Assembly (NCBI GenBank): GCA_046758085.1
Contig: JBHHZP010000094.1
Span: 1-13,631, forward strand
DNA length: 13,631 nucleotides
DNA from: VRUB01 sp046758085
Lineage (GTDB): Bacteria; Pseudomonadota; Gammaproteobacteria; Acidiferrobacterales; SPGG2
Reading direction: 5' to 3'
Shown: piece after piece, positions 1 through 6,798 of the stretch
Position numbering within the stretch: the stretch's first letter is position 1
How the letters are laid out: every line of letters begins with the position of its first letter
Position numbers and translations under genes: made by a program
Notes under the pieces: generated by a model
What the model was told of the DNA's origin: nothing
Seen by the model: the letters and a program-made list of their open reading frames with translations, nothing else
The model's database searches: none

Positions 1-1
1 C

Positions 2-238
2 AGTGCCGCGGGGGAGCACTATGGCGGGACTATTCGAATTTACGGTGCCAGGGATCCTGCTCTGTTTAGTTCCGTGGAACATTTCGGTTTTGCGATCAAT
101 GGGGCCGTCACGGCACCCATACGAGGATCCGGTACTATGCGAACTGCCCAAGATAATGATGCAATTCGATTGGTTATGGAATCCGGCAACATTCGATCCG
201 GTACTTTTATATTGATGGGGTTAAAAAGCAACAACTGA
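2..238 (+). CDS. 3' end of a phage tail/structural-like protein gene (partial)
   Basis: The frame beginning at base 2 is open from the left edge to a TGA at 236-238 and encodes 78 residues; the start lies outside the window. The peptide reads like the beta-rich C-terminus of a structural protein. It contains GGTIRIYGARD near the start, then HFGFAINGAV, and near the end DAIRLVMESGNIRSGTF followed by LMGLK. From memory, tails of the form 'DxIRxxxxSGNIxSGTxxLYG' close many phage tail-fibre or tail-associated proteins, so a phage or phage-like structural role is an inference, not a search result. The opposite strand also has an open frame here, but its peptide shows no recognisable motif. Sequence composition is less GC-rich than in the housekeeping genes further right. 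Alternative: the end of a secreted repeat protein. Confidence 0.62.
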   Translation, partial: SAAGEHYGGTIRIYGARDPALFSSVEHFGFAINGAVTAPIRGSGTMRTAQDNDAIRLVMESGNIRSGTFILMGLKSNN

Positions 239-247
239 CACTACGTA

Positions 248-568
248 TCAATACCAAAATTTGCAGGTTTTGGGTGCAGGTTCCCATTCCGCCTATTGGC
301 GCTCAGCCTCAGCACGCCGCGCAGCCGTGAGTCGAGGACGGAGTTCATCCGCATCCGTGGGAGCACGCTCAGAGCCACCTGCCGTAGCGAGTCTGTACCA
401 CATATAGGCACGAACCCAGTCTTTCGCAACGGGCGCAATGCCGAACTGCCAGTAGTGGCCCAACTCAACTTGGGCGTCTACATGCCCTCCGTTTGCCGCG
501 ACACATAGCCAACGCCATTCTGCCGCACATAAGCTCCCGGGTAGCTTTACTATGTTACTACATCTCAT
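248..568 (-). pseudogene. Sel1-repeat protein remnant, interrupted by an in-frame TAG
   Basis: From an ATG at 566-568 the frame gives 91 residues up to a TAG at 293-295. Residues about 15-60 match the Sel1 (TPR-like) repeat pattern: WRWLCVAANGGHVDAQVELG, then KDWVRAYMWYRLATAGG. The segment after it, ending in AEAERQ, resembles the usual C-terminal tail of this family, which I recall as AERLxAEWKP. Reading on past the TAG gives AEWEPAPKTC before a TGA at 248-250. The conserved tail therefore continues beyond the stop, which points to a nonsense mutation. Only about one repeat remains, whereas Sel1 proteins usually carry several, and the N-terminus shows no signal peptide. Sel1 proteins act in protein-protein contacts. 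It could still be translated as a 91-residue protein (293-568). Confidence 0.55.
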
Positions 569-582
569 AATGGAGGTGGATC

Positions 583-726
583 ATGACACTGTTTATAGCT
601 TGTCTGTTGATCTACATGCTTCAGTTACATTGGGCGTGGTACATCGGTGCGGTGGTACTGTGGGGTGGACATCTTTTTGTTTACTATTACACAATGAAAC
701 AATTGAAAGAACAGATAGGAAGTTAG
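583..726 (+). CDS. Small membrane protein, 47 residues
   Basis: An ATG at 583 follows a very good Shine-Dalgarno sequence, GGAGGTG at 572-578, at a spacing of 4 bases. The frame encodes 47 residues and stops with TAG at 724-726. The protein is almost wholly hydrophobic from residue 3 to 36, rich in Leu, Ile, Trp and Tyr, and could form two short transmembrane helices (about 3-14 and 18-36) split near His16. It ends in a polar tail, MKQLKEQIGS. A rho-independent terminator lies 52 bases downstream, so this looks like a complete monocistronic unit. By hand count the gene is about 40% GC, far below its neighbours, suggesting acquired DNA. I do not recognise the family. Candidates include a phage-type membrane protein or a toxin-like or regulatory small protein. 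Confidence 0.7.
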   Translation: MTLFIACLLIYMLQLHWAWYIGAVVLWGGHLFVYYYTMKQLKEQIGS

Positions 727-777
727 AGCAATTGGAGGGCTCCTTGGTCCGCTGAGATATTTGAAGATGTGAAGTCA

Positions 778-803
778 CCCTGCCGTGTGCGGGGATTTTT
801 TTT
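778..803 (+). terminator. Rho-independent terminator after the 47-residue membrane protein gene
   Basis: CCCTGC (778-783) pairs with GCGGGG (789-794), with one G-U pair, around a 5-base loop. An A and eight consecutive T bases (796-803) follow. This is a textbook intrinsic terminator on the plus strand and supports transcription of the small gene ending at 726. Confidence 0.8.
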
Positions 804-995
804 GTCTTCGGGGAGCAAGTGCCGGGGGTGTTCCTGGCGCTGTGACACTTCCAGACAGGCGATTGTCGCCTGGAAAGGGTATGTTGGGATCAGACTCGAT
901 TTCTACTACGCATCGGTCGCAGCGAGGCGAGGTACGTGACCGGCGATGCTCGGGAGTTGTGGCGTGCTGCCCGCGCAAGCGGGTGGAGGCGGAGA
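804..995. other. Non-coding stretch between the terminator and tRNA-Phe
   Basis: I see no convincing gene. An imperfect inverted repeat at about 849-875 (TTCC...GGAA flanking GGCGATTGTCGCC) could form a bulged hairpin, but it lacks a T tract on either side. A 5-bp GC hairpin (about 970-983, CCCGC/GCGGG on the complement) lies just beyond the tRNA-Phe 3' end and may help end or process its transcript. Open frames here have no recognisable domains and one runs antisense through the tRNA. Confidence 0.4.
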
Positions 996-1071
996 TGGTG
1001 GCCAGGGACAGAATCGAACTGCCGACACGGGGATTTTCAGTCCCCTGCTCTACCGACTGAGCTACCTGGCC
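996..1071 (-). tRNA. tRNA-Phe (anticodon GAA)
   Basis: The complement folds into a 76-base cloverleaf. The 7-bp acceptor GGCCAGG/CCTGGCC is perfect. The D arm is GCTC...GAGC, and the anticodon arm is GGGGA-CTGAAAA-TCCCC with GAA in positions 34-36. The T arm carries the loop TTCGATT. Discriminator A and CCA are encoded (996-998). A promoter with a consensus -10 box lies upstream at 1168-1196. The 3' end faces the AT-richer accessory DNA at the left of the window, the usual side for integration at tRNA genes. Confidence 0.97.
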
Positions 1072-1167
1072 GGTTATCTATCGTATTTGTTACGTCCTTA
1101 GCGCGACATGCCGGTTGGCGCGAACGCCTGCTGAAACAGGCTTGCTCAGGATCGCCCGAAGCCGCGA

Positions 1168-1196
1168 ATTATAGAAAAGGTCCCAGTCCCTGAGAA
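1168..1196 (-). promoter_or_regulatory. Sigma-70 promoter driving tRNA-Phe
   Basis: On the complement, TTCTCA (1191-1196) and a perfect TATAAT (1168-1173) are separated by 17 bases. The stretch just after the -10 box, TCGCGGC, is GC-rich. That is the discriminator type found at growth-rate and stringently controlled stable-RNA promoters. A predicted start near 1160 leaves a leader of about 90 bases before the mature tRNA. The promoter starts only 20 bases after the yggX stop codon, so tRNA-Phe probably also receives readthrough from that operon. Confidence 0.65.
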
Positions 1197-1215
1197 GCCA
1201 CGCCCGGCCGCGCAC

Positions 1216-1509
1216 TTAAGACTTTTTGGGCGGGGCCACCTTGGTAGGGGCAACGAAGCCGCCCGGCAGCTTCGACCCCGGGCCGAAGAAGTAGTTGTCC
1301 ATCTCCTTTTCGATAAAGGCGCGCGCCTTCGGGTCGAGCGGATTGAGCCGGTGCTCGTTGATCAACATGGTTTGGTGATCGAGCCACATCTGCCAGGCCT
1401 CCTTGGACACGCTCTCCCAGACCTTCTTGCCGAGCTCACCGGGGTAGGGCTGGAAATCCAGCCCCTCGGTTTCCCGGCCGAGCTTCACGCAGTGGACTTT
1501 ACGGCTCAT
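1216..1509 (-). CDS. yggX: Probable Fe(2+)-trafficking protein YggX
   Basis: The 97-residue product matches the YggX family (about 90 residues), a small cytoplasmic protein linked to iron supply and protection of Fe-S clusters from oxidative damage. Visible family features are the N-terminal SRKVHCVKLGRE with the conserved Cys7, then GLDFQPYPGELG, EAWQMWLDHQTMLINE and the LNPLDPKARAFIEKEMDNYFF block. The last ten or so residues (PTKVAPPKKS) are a basic extension. The ATG overlaps the mutY stop (ATGA), and AAGGAG lies 6 bases upstream inside the mutY 3' end, so the two genes are translationally coupled. mutY-yggX linkage is conserved in gammaproteobacteria and makes sense because MutY carries a [4Fe-4S] cluster. 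Confidence 0.95.
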   Translation of the reverse strand: MSRKVHCVKLGRETEGLDFQPYPGELGKKVWESVSKEAWQMWLDHQTMLINEHRLNPLDPKARAFIEKEMDNYFFGPGSKLPGGFVAPTKVAPPKKS

Positions 1510-2558
1510 GATGTCTCCTTTAACTGTTCCAGCAGGCGCTTGACCGGGGCCGCGAACCCGCGCGCGTCAGGACGATCGAGGTTATACCAGCTTGCTGCCG
1601 CCGGCTCCATGAACTTGTCGCTCGCACCCACGACACGACCCGTGATCGGCGTAATGTCCAGATGAAAGTGGCTGAACGTATGGCGCCGCGGCGACCACGG
1701 GCGGTCGAGCTTGACCCGCAGTCCGAGCGCATCGCGGCACCAGGCCGCCGCCTCGTCGACCGCGCACTCGGGAAACCCCCACAGGCCGCCCCACACGCCC
1801 GCCGGCGGTCGGCGTTGCAGCAGTACACGGCCACGCCCGTCGCGAATCATGAGCATCGCCACTGCGCGCACCGGCCGCTGCCGGCGGGGCGCGGCCCCAG
1901 GGTAGGCCAACGGGTCGCCGCATGCCTGGGCGGCGCAGGTGTCGGTTAGTGGACAGTGGGCGCAATCGGGATTGGCGCGCCGGCACACGGTCGCCCCCAG
2001 GTCCATAATGGCCTGCGTGTACTCGCGCACGCGCGAGCGCGGTGTGTGCTCCTCGGCGAGCGCCCACAGTCGCCGTTCGACCTTGCGTCTCTCGGGCCAG
2101 CCGTTGATGGCGTGGTAACGCGCCAGCACGCGCTTGACGTTGCCATCGAGGACCACCGCGCGCTGAGCGAAGGCGAAGGCGATAATCGCCGCCGCCGTCG
2201 ATGGCCCGATGCCCGGCAGCGCGCGCACCGCTTCGAAATTCCGAGGGAACCTGCCACCGTGTCGATCCATAATCAGGTTTGCTGCCTTGTGCAGGTTGCG
2301 TGCTCGTGCGTAGTAACCTAACCCGGTCCACAGATGCAGCACCTGATCGATATCGGCACGCGCCAGATCGCGGATGTGCGGGAAACGCGTCGTGAACCGT
2401 TCGAAATACGGCACAACGGCCGCCACCTGCGTCTGTTGCAGCATGATCTCGGAGACCCAGATCTGGTAAGGGTCGTTTGCCTGCTTCCACGGCAGGTCCT
2501 TGCGACCGTGTGTGCGGTACCATGCGAGCAGTCGTTGAGCGAAGCCGGACGCGCTCAT
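1506..2558 (-). CDS. mutY: A/G-specific adenine DNA glycosylase MutY
   Basis: MutY removes adenine mispaired with 8-oxoguanine in base-excision repair. The 350-residue form starting at 2558 has the E. coli length and numbering. It shows catalytic Glu37 in VSEIMLQQTQV, the helix-hairpin-helix LPGIGPSTAAA near 114-123, catalytic Asp138 in VVLDGNVKR, and the [4Fe-4S] ligands Cys192, 199, 202 and 208 (C-X6-C-X2-C-X5-C). The C-terminal NUDIX-like domain (about 230-350) senses 8-oxoG and contains the FSH motif at 295-297. A longer in-frame start at 2630 exists, but the chosen ATG overlaps the upstream gene's stop codon (ATGA), and the extra 24 residues show no conservation signal. Downstream, yggX overlaps by four bases. 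Confidence 0.96.
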   Translation of the reverse strand: MSASGFAQRLLAWYRTHGRKDLPWKQANDPYQIWVSEIMLQQTQVAAVVPYFERFTTRFPHIRDLARADIDQVLHLWTGLGYYARARNLHKAANLIMDRHGGRFPRNFEAVRALPGIGPSTAAAIIAFAFAQRAVVLDGNVKRVLARYHAINGWPERRKVERRLWALAEEHTPRSRVREYTQAIMDLGATVCRRANPDCAHCPLTDTCAAQACGDPLAYPGAAPRRQRPVRAVAMLMIRDGRGRVLLQRRPPAGVWGGLWGFPECAVDEAAAWCRDALGLRVKLDRPWSPRRHTFSHFHLDITPITGRVVGASDKFMEPAAASWYNLDRPDARGFAAPVKRLLEQLKETS

Positions 2559-3121
2559 GGCGCGGCCAGCGCCTCGAGGTTGGTTGCAGTTTTGATCAAG
2601 GTCTGGCGCAGCTTGCGTTTCAGCAGCCATGCCCCGATCAGCGGCGGCAAAGAAAAACCGGGCACCAGCTCGGCATGGTAGCGCACGCGGGTTTGGCCGT
2701 ACTGCAGGTCGAACTGCCAGTGCTCGCGTCCGTATCGAAAGTCACTGTCCCCGGGCACCATGATGCTGACGATGTCGCCGTCGGGACGGATCTCGACGTC
2801 CTTAATCTGCTCAATGGTCTTGCACAGAAACAGCATGCACGAGCGAAAGCTCAAGCGGATGCGTTGCCGGCCGTCGGCAAACGTCTTGACCAGGGTCGGC
2901 TTGTTCATGTTCTCCGCCAGGCGCGGCCAGTTCTTGTAATCGCTGAGAATGGCGCGCGCCGCCGCCGGTGTAGCCGCTAGCAGCACATCGAAATCGACCA
3001 CATAGGTGTCGTCCATGCGCGTGACTTCGAGCATGCGGATCGTGGCCGCGCCCGCGCGCGCCGACGCACAGACCGTGGCCACAATGAAAAGAAACAGGAG
3101 GCACGCGGCCGCGTTTCGCAT
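2555..3121 (-). CDS. Exported SRPBCC (START-like) protein
   Basis: The 188-residue protein begins with a signal peptide: a hydrophobic core LLFLFIVATVCA, then ASARAGA with probable cleavage near residues 23-26. The rest resembles the SRPBCC/polyketide-cyclase fold. It has an initial strand DDTYVVDFDVLLAATPAAA, then ILSDYKNWPRLAENM and a final long helix WLLKRKLRQTLIKTATNLE, the layout of a hydrophobic ligand pocket. Substrate and function are not evident. Cys95 and Cys100 in the middle could form a disulfide in the periplasm. The gene lies 9 bases after the asmA stop and overlaps mutY by four bases (ATGA), so it belongs to the same operon. There is no clear Shine-Dalgarno before its ATG, so it may rely on coupling to asmA translation. 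Confidence 0.8.
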   Translation of the reverse strand: MRNAAACLLFLFIVATVCASARAGAATIRMLEVTRMDDTYVVDFDVLLAATPAAARAILSDYKNWPRLAENMNKPTLVKTFADGRQRIRLSFRSCMLFLCKTIEQIKDVEIRPDGDIVSIMVPGDSDFRYGREHWQFDLQYGQTRVRYHAELVPGFSLPPLIGAWLLKRKLRQTLIKTATNLEALAAP

Positions 3122-3130
3122 GATGGGCGG

Positions 3131-5587
3131 CTAGAATTTGAATTTTTTCTTGAGTCTCTTCTTGAGCTTGTCTTCGAGCTCTTGCTTCTTCTCTTCCTTC
3201 TTGGTCTCGATTTTCTTCTTGACCTCGGCCTTGATGAGCGCATTCCAGTCCGGCTTGAATTGCGGCTCGGCAAAGCTGCCGCGGATGTCTATCGGAATCG
3301 TTGTACCCCGGCGCGAGGCGTCCTCCGCGAATTTTACCATCAGACGATAGTTAATCGTCTGCCTGGGTAGATCGGCGGTGCCCTTGCCGTTTGCCCATAG
3401 CCCACCCTTTTTCTTGCTCGCGAGCAAGAACGGTCCCTGCAGGCGCAGATCCTCGTTGCGGGCGATGCCGTTCTTGATCTTGAAGCTGGCGCTGAGGCTA
3501 TCAAACGGGGTGGCGTCGGTGGGCTTGGGTTTGATACTAGCGGGCCGGCCCTTGGCCTTCTCGGTGAGCGTGACGATATCATTGATCATCTTCTGCAGGT
3601 CCACGCCCTTGAGCTCGCCTTTTTTAAGCGAGAGCGCGAGCGTGCCGGTGAGCGTGCGGGTGATTGCATCGGCATCCAGGCCACGGGCGCGAAGCGCCAG
3701 GCGCAGGGTACCGCGACCGGAGAGCTGCTCGGTGATGCCGGCATCGGTGAGAAAGGGTCCGAGGCGGATGCGGGCGAGCGTCTCGTTCAGGGTGAATGCA
3801 GGCGCCTTTCCGCGCGCATCGATCAGCGTCTTGCCGGCATAGGCGCCGCCGTAGAGCTTCGCCTGATTGGGCCCGAGGGTGATGAGGCCGTTCTTGGCCT
3901 TGAGCTTGATGGCCACATTGGCGGAACGTACCCCGAATGCCTTGAGCTTGTTGGCGCGCAGCTCGCCCTGCACGGCGAGTGCGCGCAGGATATCGAGCGG
4001 GATCGCTACCGGGGCGGGGGCGCCGGCCCCCGGGGGGGCGGGTGTCTTGCTGCCCGGGGCGCTCGGCGGCGGTGCCGGGGGCGGGAGGTAGCGGTCCAGA
4101 TCGATCTGGTTGAGCGAGAGCTTGAACCCGTAGGCGGGGCGGGCGAAGTTGCGAATCGTGAGCGACCCCGTAAGGGCGGTCTGATCGAGTCGGGTGTTGA
4201 GCCTGCTCAACGCGAGGTGTTGCCCCGAGGCGCTGAAGTCTGTCCTCAATGACACCTTGGCCAACGCGCGCTTATCGGCCGTCGCATAATCGATGCCGAG
4301 CTTTTCCATGAGGCCGCGCAGGCTCAGCGGTTGGATCTGCACGTGGCCACTGAGCTTCGCCGCCTTCGCCACCTGGCGGACCTTGGCGCGGGCGCTGAGC
4401 TTCAGCTCATCGGCGATCAACGAAAGCTTTGTCACATCGAGCGTGTCGCGGGCGAGATCGGCTCTGAAGCGAGTTTTGAGCGAGGCCTTCGAAAAGGCGT
4501 TCTTTTGCGCCGGCTCGAGCTCAATGCCCAATAGATCAGCCAGCGCCGCCGGCTTAAAGTTCGGTACTTCCAACTCACCGGCGACTTTGGGTTTTCCAAG
4601 TATGTTGCTGGCCTTCAGCTTGCCTACCAGCGCGAGATCGTTGACCCTCAGTTTGAGCGCGGAAAACGCCAGCGTTTGTTGGCCGAGGTCCGCCTTGAAC
4701 GCTGAATTCAATCCGACCGTGTCGATACCGGCTGGTAGCGCAACGGCGAGCTTGTTCGTCAGCGGTTTGGGATCAAACGGCGCCACATTGATGCTGCCCT
4801 CGACGACAGGCGCTTCCCTGATTTGACGGCCTTTGAGATTTCCTTTTAATGCCAGCTCGTCCACATTGAGTTGCAGCCTCGGCATGTCGAGCGTCTGCTG
4901 CTCGAGGTCGAGCGTAGTGCGTGTATCGAGGCCGATACGTACCGTCTGCGGTGGGTCGCCGACATCAAGGTCAAAACCTACCTGCATGTCGACAGCCTCA
5001 CCGGGAACGATCTTTCCTGACTTGAGCTCGAGCGCCCTTAACTCGTAGCGCTGCCCCGCCCTCCGATCGAGCCATAGGATCTTGCCGTTGCTGGCCCGGA
5101 TGCCGCCGACCGTCAACGCCGCGATGGCTGGCGCTGTGGGCGCAGCCGCGTCAGGCGTGGGGGGCTTTTGCGCTTTCACCTCGCCGACGGTGAGATCGGC
5201 CCAGTTGGCCGCGCCTGCTTTGTTCTTCATCAAGTTGAGCTCGAGCCCATCGAGCAGGATCGTGTCCACGACGAGTTCTTTGCGCAGCAACGGCAATACT
5301 TCGACACGCACGCCGGCACGCGCCACCCGCGCCAAGGGTTGTTGCCCAAACCCCGGGGCATTGGCGAGCTCGACCGCACCCGTCTCCAGCCCCAACCAGG
5401 GGAATAACGAGAGCTTGAGGTCGCCCTCGATTCTCAACTCCCGCCCGGTGCGGTCTTTGACCGCCAAGATGATCTCGTCTTTGTAGTCGTTCGGGTCGAT
5501 CAGCAGCGCCACGGTGATGGTGAGCGCCACGATCCCCACGAGCGTTACGCCCAGCGCGATGGCCAGGATTTTCAGGGCTTTCCTCAG
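3131..5587 (-). CDS. AsmA family inner-membrane protein, apparent CTG start
   Basis: AsmA proteins are anchored in the inner membrane by one N-terminal helix, with a large periplasmic part of repeated beta-strands. They are implicated in lipid transport and outer-membrane homeostasis. This product is 818 residues from the proposed CTG at 5585-5587. Its N-terminus reads LRKALKILAIALGVTL, then a transmembrane segment, then the family's LIDPNDYKDEI and the GLETGAVELANAPGFG region. A Pro/Ala-rich linker lies around residues 500-530. The AsmA C-terminal region (LTGTLALSLKKGELKGVDLQ) follows, and the protein ends in a Lys/Glu-rich, probably helical tail of about 35 residues. The next start, GTG at 5539, would cut the anchor and has no Shine-Dalgarno. 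GGAGG at 5596-5600 sits 8 bases before the CTG. No ATG exists in this interval. Clearly AsmA-like; paralogue unclear. Confidence 0.9.
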   Translation of the reverse strand: MRKALKILAIALGVTLVGIVALTITVALLIDPNDYKDEIILAVKDRTGRELRIEGDLKLSLFPWLGLETGAVELANAPGFGQQPLARVARAGVRVEVLPLLRKELVVDTILLDGLELNLMKNKAGAANWADLTVGEVKAQKPPTPDAAAPTAPAIAALTVGGIRASNGKILWLDRRAGQRYELRALELKSGKIVPGEAVDMQVGFDLDVGDPPQTVRIGLDTRTTLDLEQQTLDMPRLQLNVDELALKGNLKGRQIREAPVVEGSINVAPFDPKPLTNKLAVALPAGIDTVGLNSAFKADLGQQTLAFSALKLRVNDLALVGKLKASNILGKPKVAGELEVPNFKPAALADLLGIELEPAQKNAFSKASLKTRFRADLARDTLDVTKLSLIADELKLSARAKVRQVAKAAKLSGHVQIQPLSLRGLMEKLGIDYATADKRALAKVSLRTDFSASGQHLALSRLNTRLDQTALTGSLTIRNFARPAYGFKLSLNQIDLDRYLPPPAPPPSAPGSKTPAPPGAGAPAPVAIPLDILRALAVQGELRANKLKAFGVRSANVAIKLKAKNGLITLGPNQAKLYGGAYAGKTLIDARGKAPAFTLNETLARIRLGPFLTDAGITEQLSGRGTLRLALRARGLDADAITRTLTGTLALSLKKGELKGVDLQKMINDIVTLTEKAKGRPASIKPKPTDATPFDSLSASFKIKNGIARNEDLRLQGPFLLASKKKGGLWANGKGTADLPRQTINYRLMVKFAEDASRRGTTIPIDIRGSFAEPQFKPDWNALIKAEVKKKIETKKEEKKQELEDKLKKRLKKKFKF

Positions 5588-5595
5588 CGCTTCGT

Positions 5596-5600
5596 CCTCC
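5596..5600 (-). promoter_or_regulatory. Ribosome binding site fixing the asmA start at CTG
   Basis: GGAGG on the complement lies 8 bases before CTG at 5587 and only 9 bases after the encoded CCA of tRNA-Gly (5610). It is the only strong Shine-Dalgarno near the start of the frame. The residues from CTG onward (RKALKILAIALG) match the usual positively charged AsmA N-terminus. Confidence 0.65.
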
Positions 5601-5609
5601 GGTAAGGGT

Positions 5610-5683
5610 TGGAGCGGGTGATGGGAATCGAACCCACGTCATCAGCTTGGGAAGCTGAGGTTCTACCATTGAACTACACCCGC
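5610..5683 (-). tRNA. tRNA-Gly (anticodon CCC)
   Basis: The complement forms a 74-base cloverleaf. The acceptor is GCGGGTG/CACCCGC, the D arm GTTC...GAAC, and the anticodon arm TCAGC-TTCCCAA-GCTGA places CCC at positions 34-36. The T loop is TTCGATT, the discriminator T, and CCA is encoded (5610-5612). It resembles the E. coli GlyU isoacceptor. No terminator separates it from asmA, whose ribosome binding site begins 9 bases downstream, so the tRNA and the mRNA probably share a transcript. Confidence 0.97.
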
Positions 5684-5722
5684 GTGCGTTGGGCCGCGCT
5701 TCGCAATACAATAGTCGAGACC

Positions 5723-5751
5723 ATTGTAACCCAGTTGGTTTTCACTGACAG
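5723..5751 (-). promoter_or_regulatory. Promoter for tRNA-Gly and probably asmA
   Basis: On the complement, CTGTCA (5746-5751) and TACAAT (5723-5728) are 17 bases apart. This places a start near 5716, about 33 bases before the mature tRNA. It sits inside the short divergent region shared with thiS (5684-5758). A TACAAT on the plus strand at 5707-5712 could be the thiS -10 box but lacks a good -35 box. Confidence 0.5.
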
Positions 5752-5758
5752 GCCCGAC

Positions 5759-5962
5759 ATGACAAGAATCTTCGTGAACGGGGAAGAACGGCCGTTGCCC
5801 GGCCCGGTGACGGTGGTACGACTGCTGCAGGAACTGGGCCTAGCGGACGCGCGCGTGGCGGTGGCGGTCAACCGCGAGATTATCCCCCGCAGCCGCCACT
5901 GCGAGCATCAGCTGCGCGATGAAGATCAGGTGGAGATCGTTCGGGCCATAGGGGGTGGATAA
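5759..5962 (+). CDS. thiS: Sulfur carrier protein ThiS
   Basis: ThiS carries sulfur as a C-terminal thiocarboxylate to ThiG for formation of the thiamine thiazole ring. The 67-residue product has the ubiquitin-like pattern, starting MTRIFVNGEERPLPGPVTV, followed by LLQELGL, VAVAVNREIIPRS and HQLRDEDQVEIVRAIGGG. It ends in Gly-Gly, as required for adenylation and thiolation. The frame is open upstream, but those codons run antisense through tRNA-Gly, so the ATG at 5759 is the start. The stop overlaps the thiG ATG by one base (TAATG), and GGGGGTGG within the glycine codons serves as the thiG ribosome binding site. Confidence 0.95.
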   Translation: MTRIFVNGEERPLPGPVTVVRLLQELGLADARVAVAVNREIIPRSRHCEHQLRDEDQVEIVRAIGGG

Positions 5963-6789
5963 TGAGCACGCACGCTGAGCAGATTCCTGAACGGGCGCGC
6001 CCGGCGGGCGCGGACGACCCATTGGTAATCGCCGGTGTCGCCTACCGGTCACGCCTGCTCGTCGGCACCGGAAAGTACAAGGACCTGGACGAGACCGCTC
6101 GCGCCATCGCCGCGAGCGGGGCACAGATCGTCACGGTGGCCGTACGGCGCACTAACATCGGCCAGAGCCCGGGCGAGCCCAGCCTGCTCGATGTGATCCC
6201 ACCCAATAAGTACACGCTCTTGCCGAACACCGCGGGTTGCTACAACGCCGAGGATGCGGTGTTCACCTGTCGGCTGGCGCGCGAGCTGCTGGGCGGCCAT
6301 GAGCTGGTCAAGCTCGAGGTGCTGGGGGATGCACAGACGTTGTTTCCGGATATCCCCGAGACCCTGAAGGCCGCCGAGATCCTAATCGAGGACGGCTTCA
6401 AGGTGATGGTCTACACTAATGACGACCCCATAATGGCGAAGCGCTTCGAGGATATCGGTTGCGTGGCGGTGATGCCGCTGGCCGCTCCGATCGGCTCCGG
6501 GCTCGGAATCCGTAACCCTTACAATATCCGCTTCATCGTGGATGCCGCGCAGGTGCCGATCCTGGTCGATGCCGGCGTCGGTACCGCCAGCGACGCCGCG
6601 GTCGCGATGGAGCTAGGATGCGATGGTGTGTTGATGAACACCGCCATCGCAACCGCCAAGAACCCGGTGCTGATGGCCTCGGCCATGAAGAAAGCAATCG
6701 CGGCCGGGCGCGAGGCCTACCTCGCCGGGCGCATGCCGCGCAAGCGTTACGGGTCGGCTTCATCACCCATCGACGGGGCGTTTTTCTGA
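5962..6789 (+). CDS. thiG: Thiazole synthase ThiG
   Basis: ThiG condenses deoxyxylulose 5-phosphate, dehydroglycine or its equivalent, and ThiS-bound sulfur into the thiazole phosphate of thiamine. The 275-residue product is a TIM barrel with the family blocks RLLVGTGKYKDLDE, VAVRRTNIG, LLPNTAGCYNAEDA, ELVKLEVLGD, GSGLGIRNPYNIRFI, ILVDAGVGTASDAAVAMELG and GVLMNTAIATAKNPV. The Schiff-base lysine is Lys117 in ELVKLEV. An N-terminal extension of about 20 polar residues makes it slightly longer than typical. thiS lies immediately upstream, and trmB follows after 95 bases; thiSG-trmB is a recurring order in beta- and gammaproteobacteria. Confidence 0.97.
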   Translation: MSTHAEQIPERARPAGADDPLVIAGVAYRSRLLVGTGKYKDLDETARAIAASGAQIVTVAVRRTNIGQSPGEPSLLDVIPPNKYTLLPNTAGCYNAEDAVFTCRLARELLGGHELVKLEVLGDAQTLFPDIPETLKAAEILIEDGFKVMVYTNDDPIMAKRFEDIGCVAVMPLAAPIGSGLGIRNPYNIRFIVDAAQVPILVDAGVGTASDAAVAMELGCDGVLMNTAIATAKNPVLMASAMKKAIAAGREAYLAGRMPRKRYGSASSPIDGAFF

Positions 6790-6798
6790 ACTCCAGCT

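Noticed and set aside
849..875. Bulged hairpin as a terminator or attachment site
   Set aside because: No T tract on either strand and no second copy in the window.
785..1193. Plus-strand open frames across 785-1193
   Set aside because: They run antisense through tRNA-Phe and have no recognisable domain or ribosome binding site.
2559..2630. Longer MutY start
   Set aside because: The 24 extra residues overlap the SRPBCC gene and lack MutY features; the start at 2558 gives the exact E. coli catalytic numbering and an ATGA overlap.
4293..4826. 177-codon plus-strand frame inside asmA
   Set aside because: It is the Ser/Ala-rich antisense shadow of the AsmA coding sequence.
5609..5758. Upstream extension of the thiS reading frame
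   Set aside because: These codons run antisense through tRNA-Gly and its promoter; ThiS is complete from the ATG at 5759.
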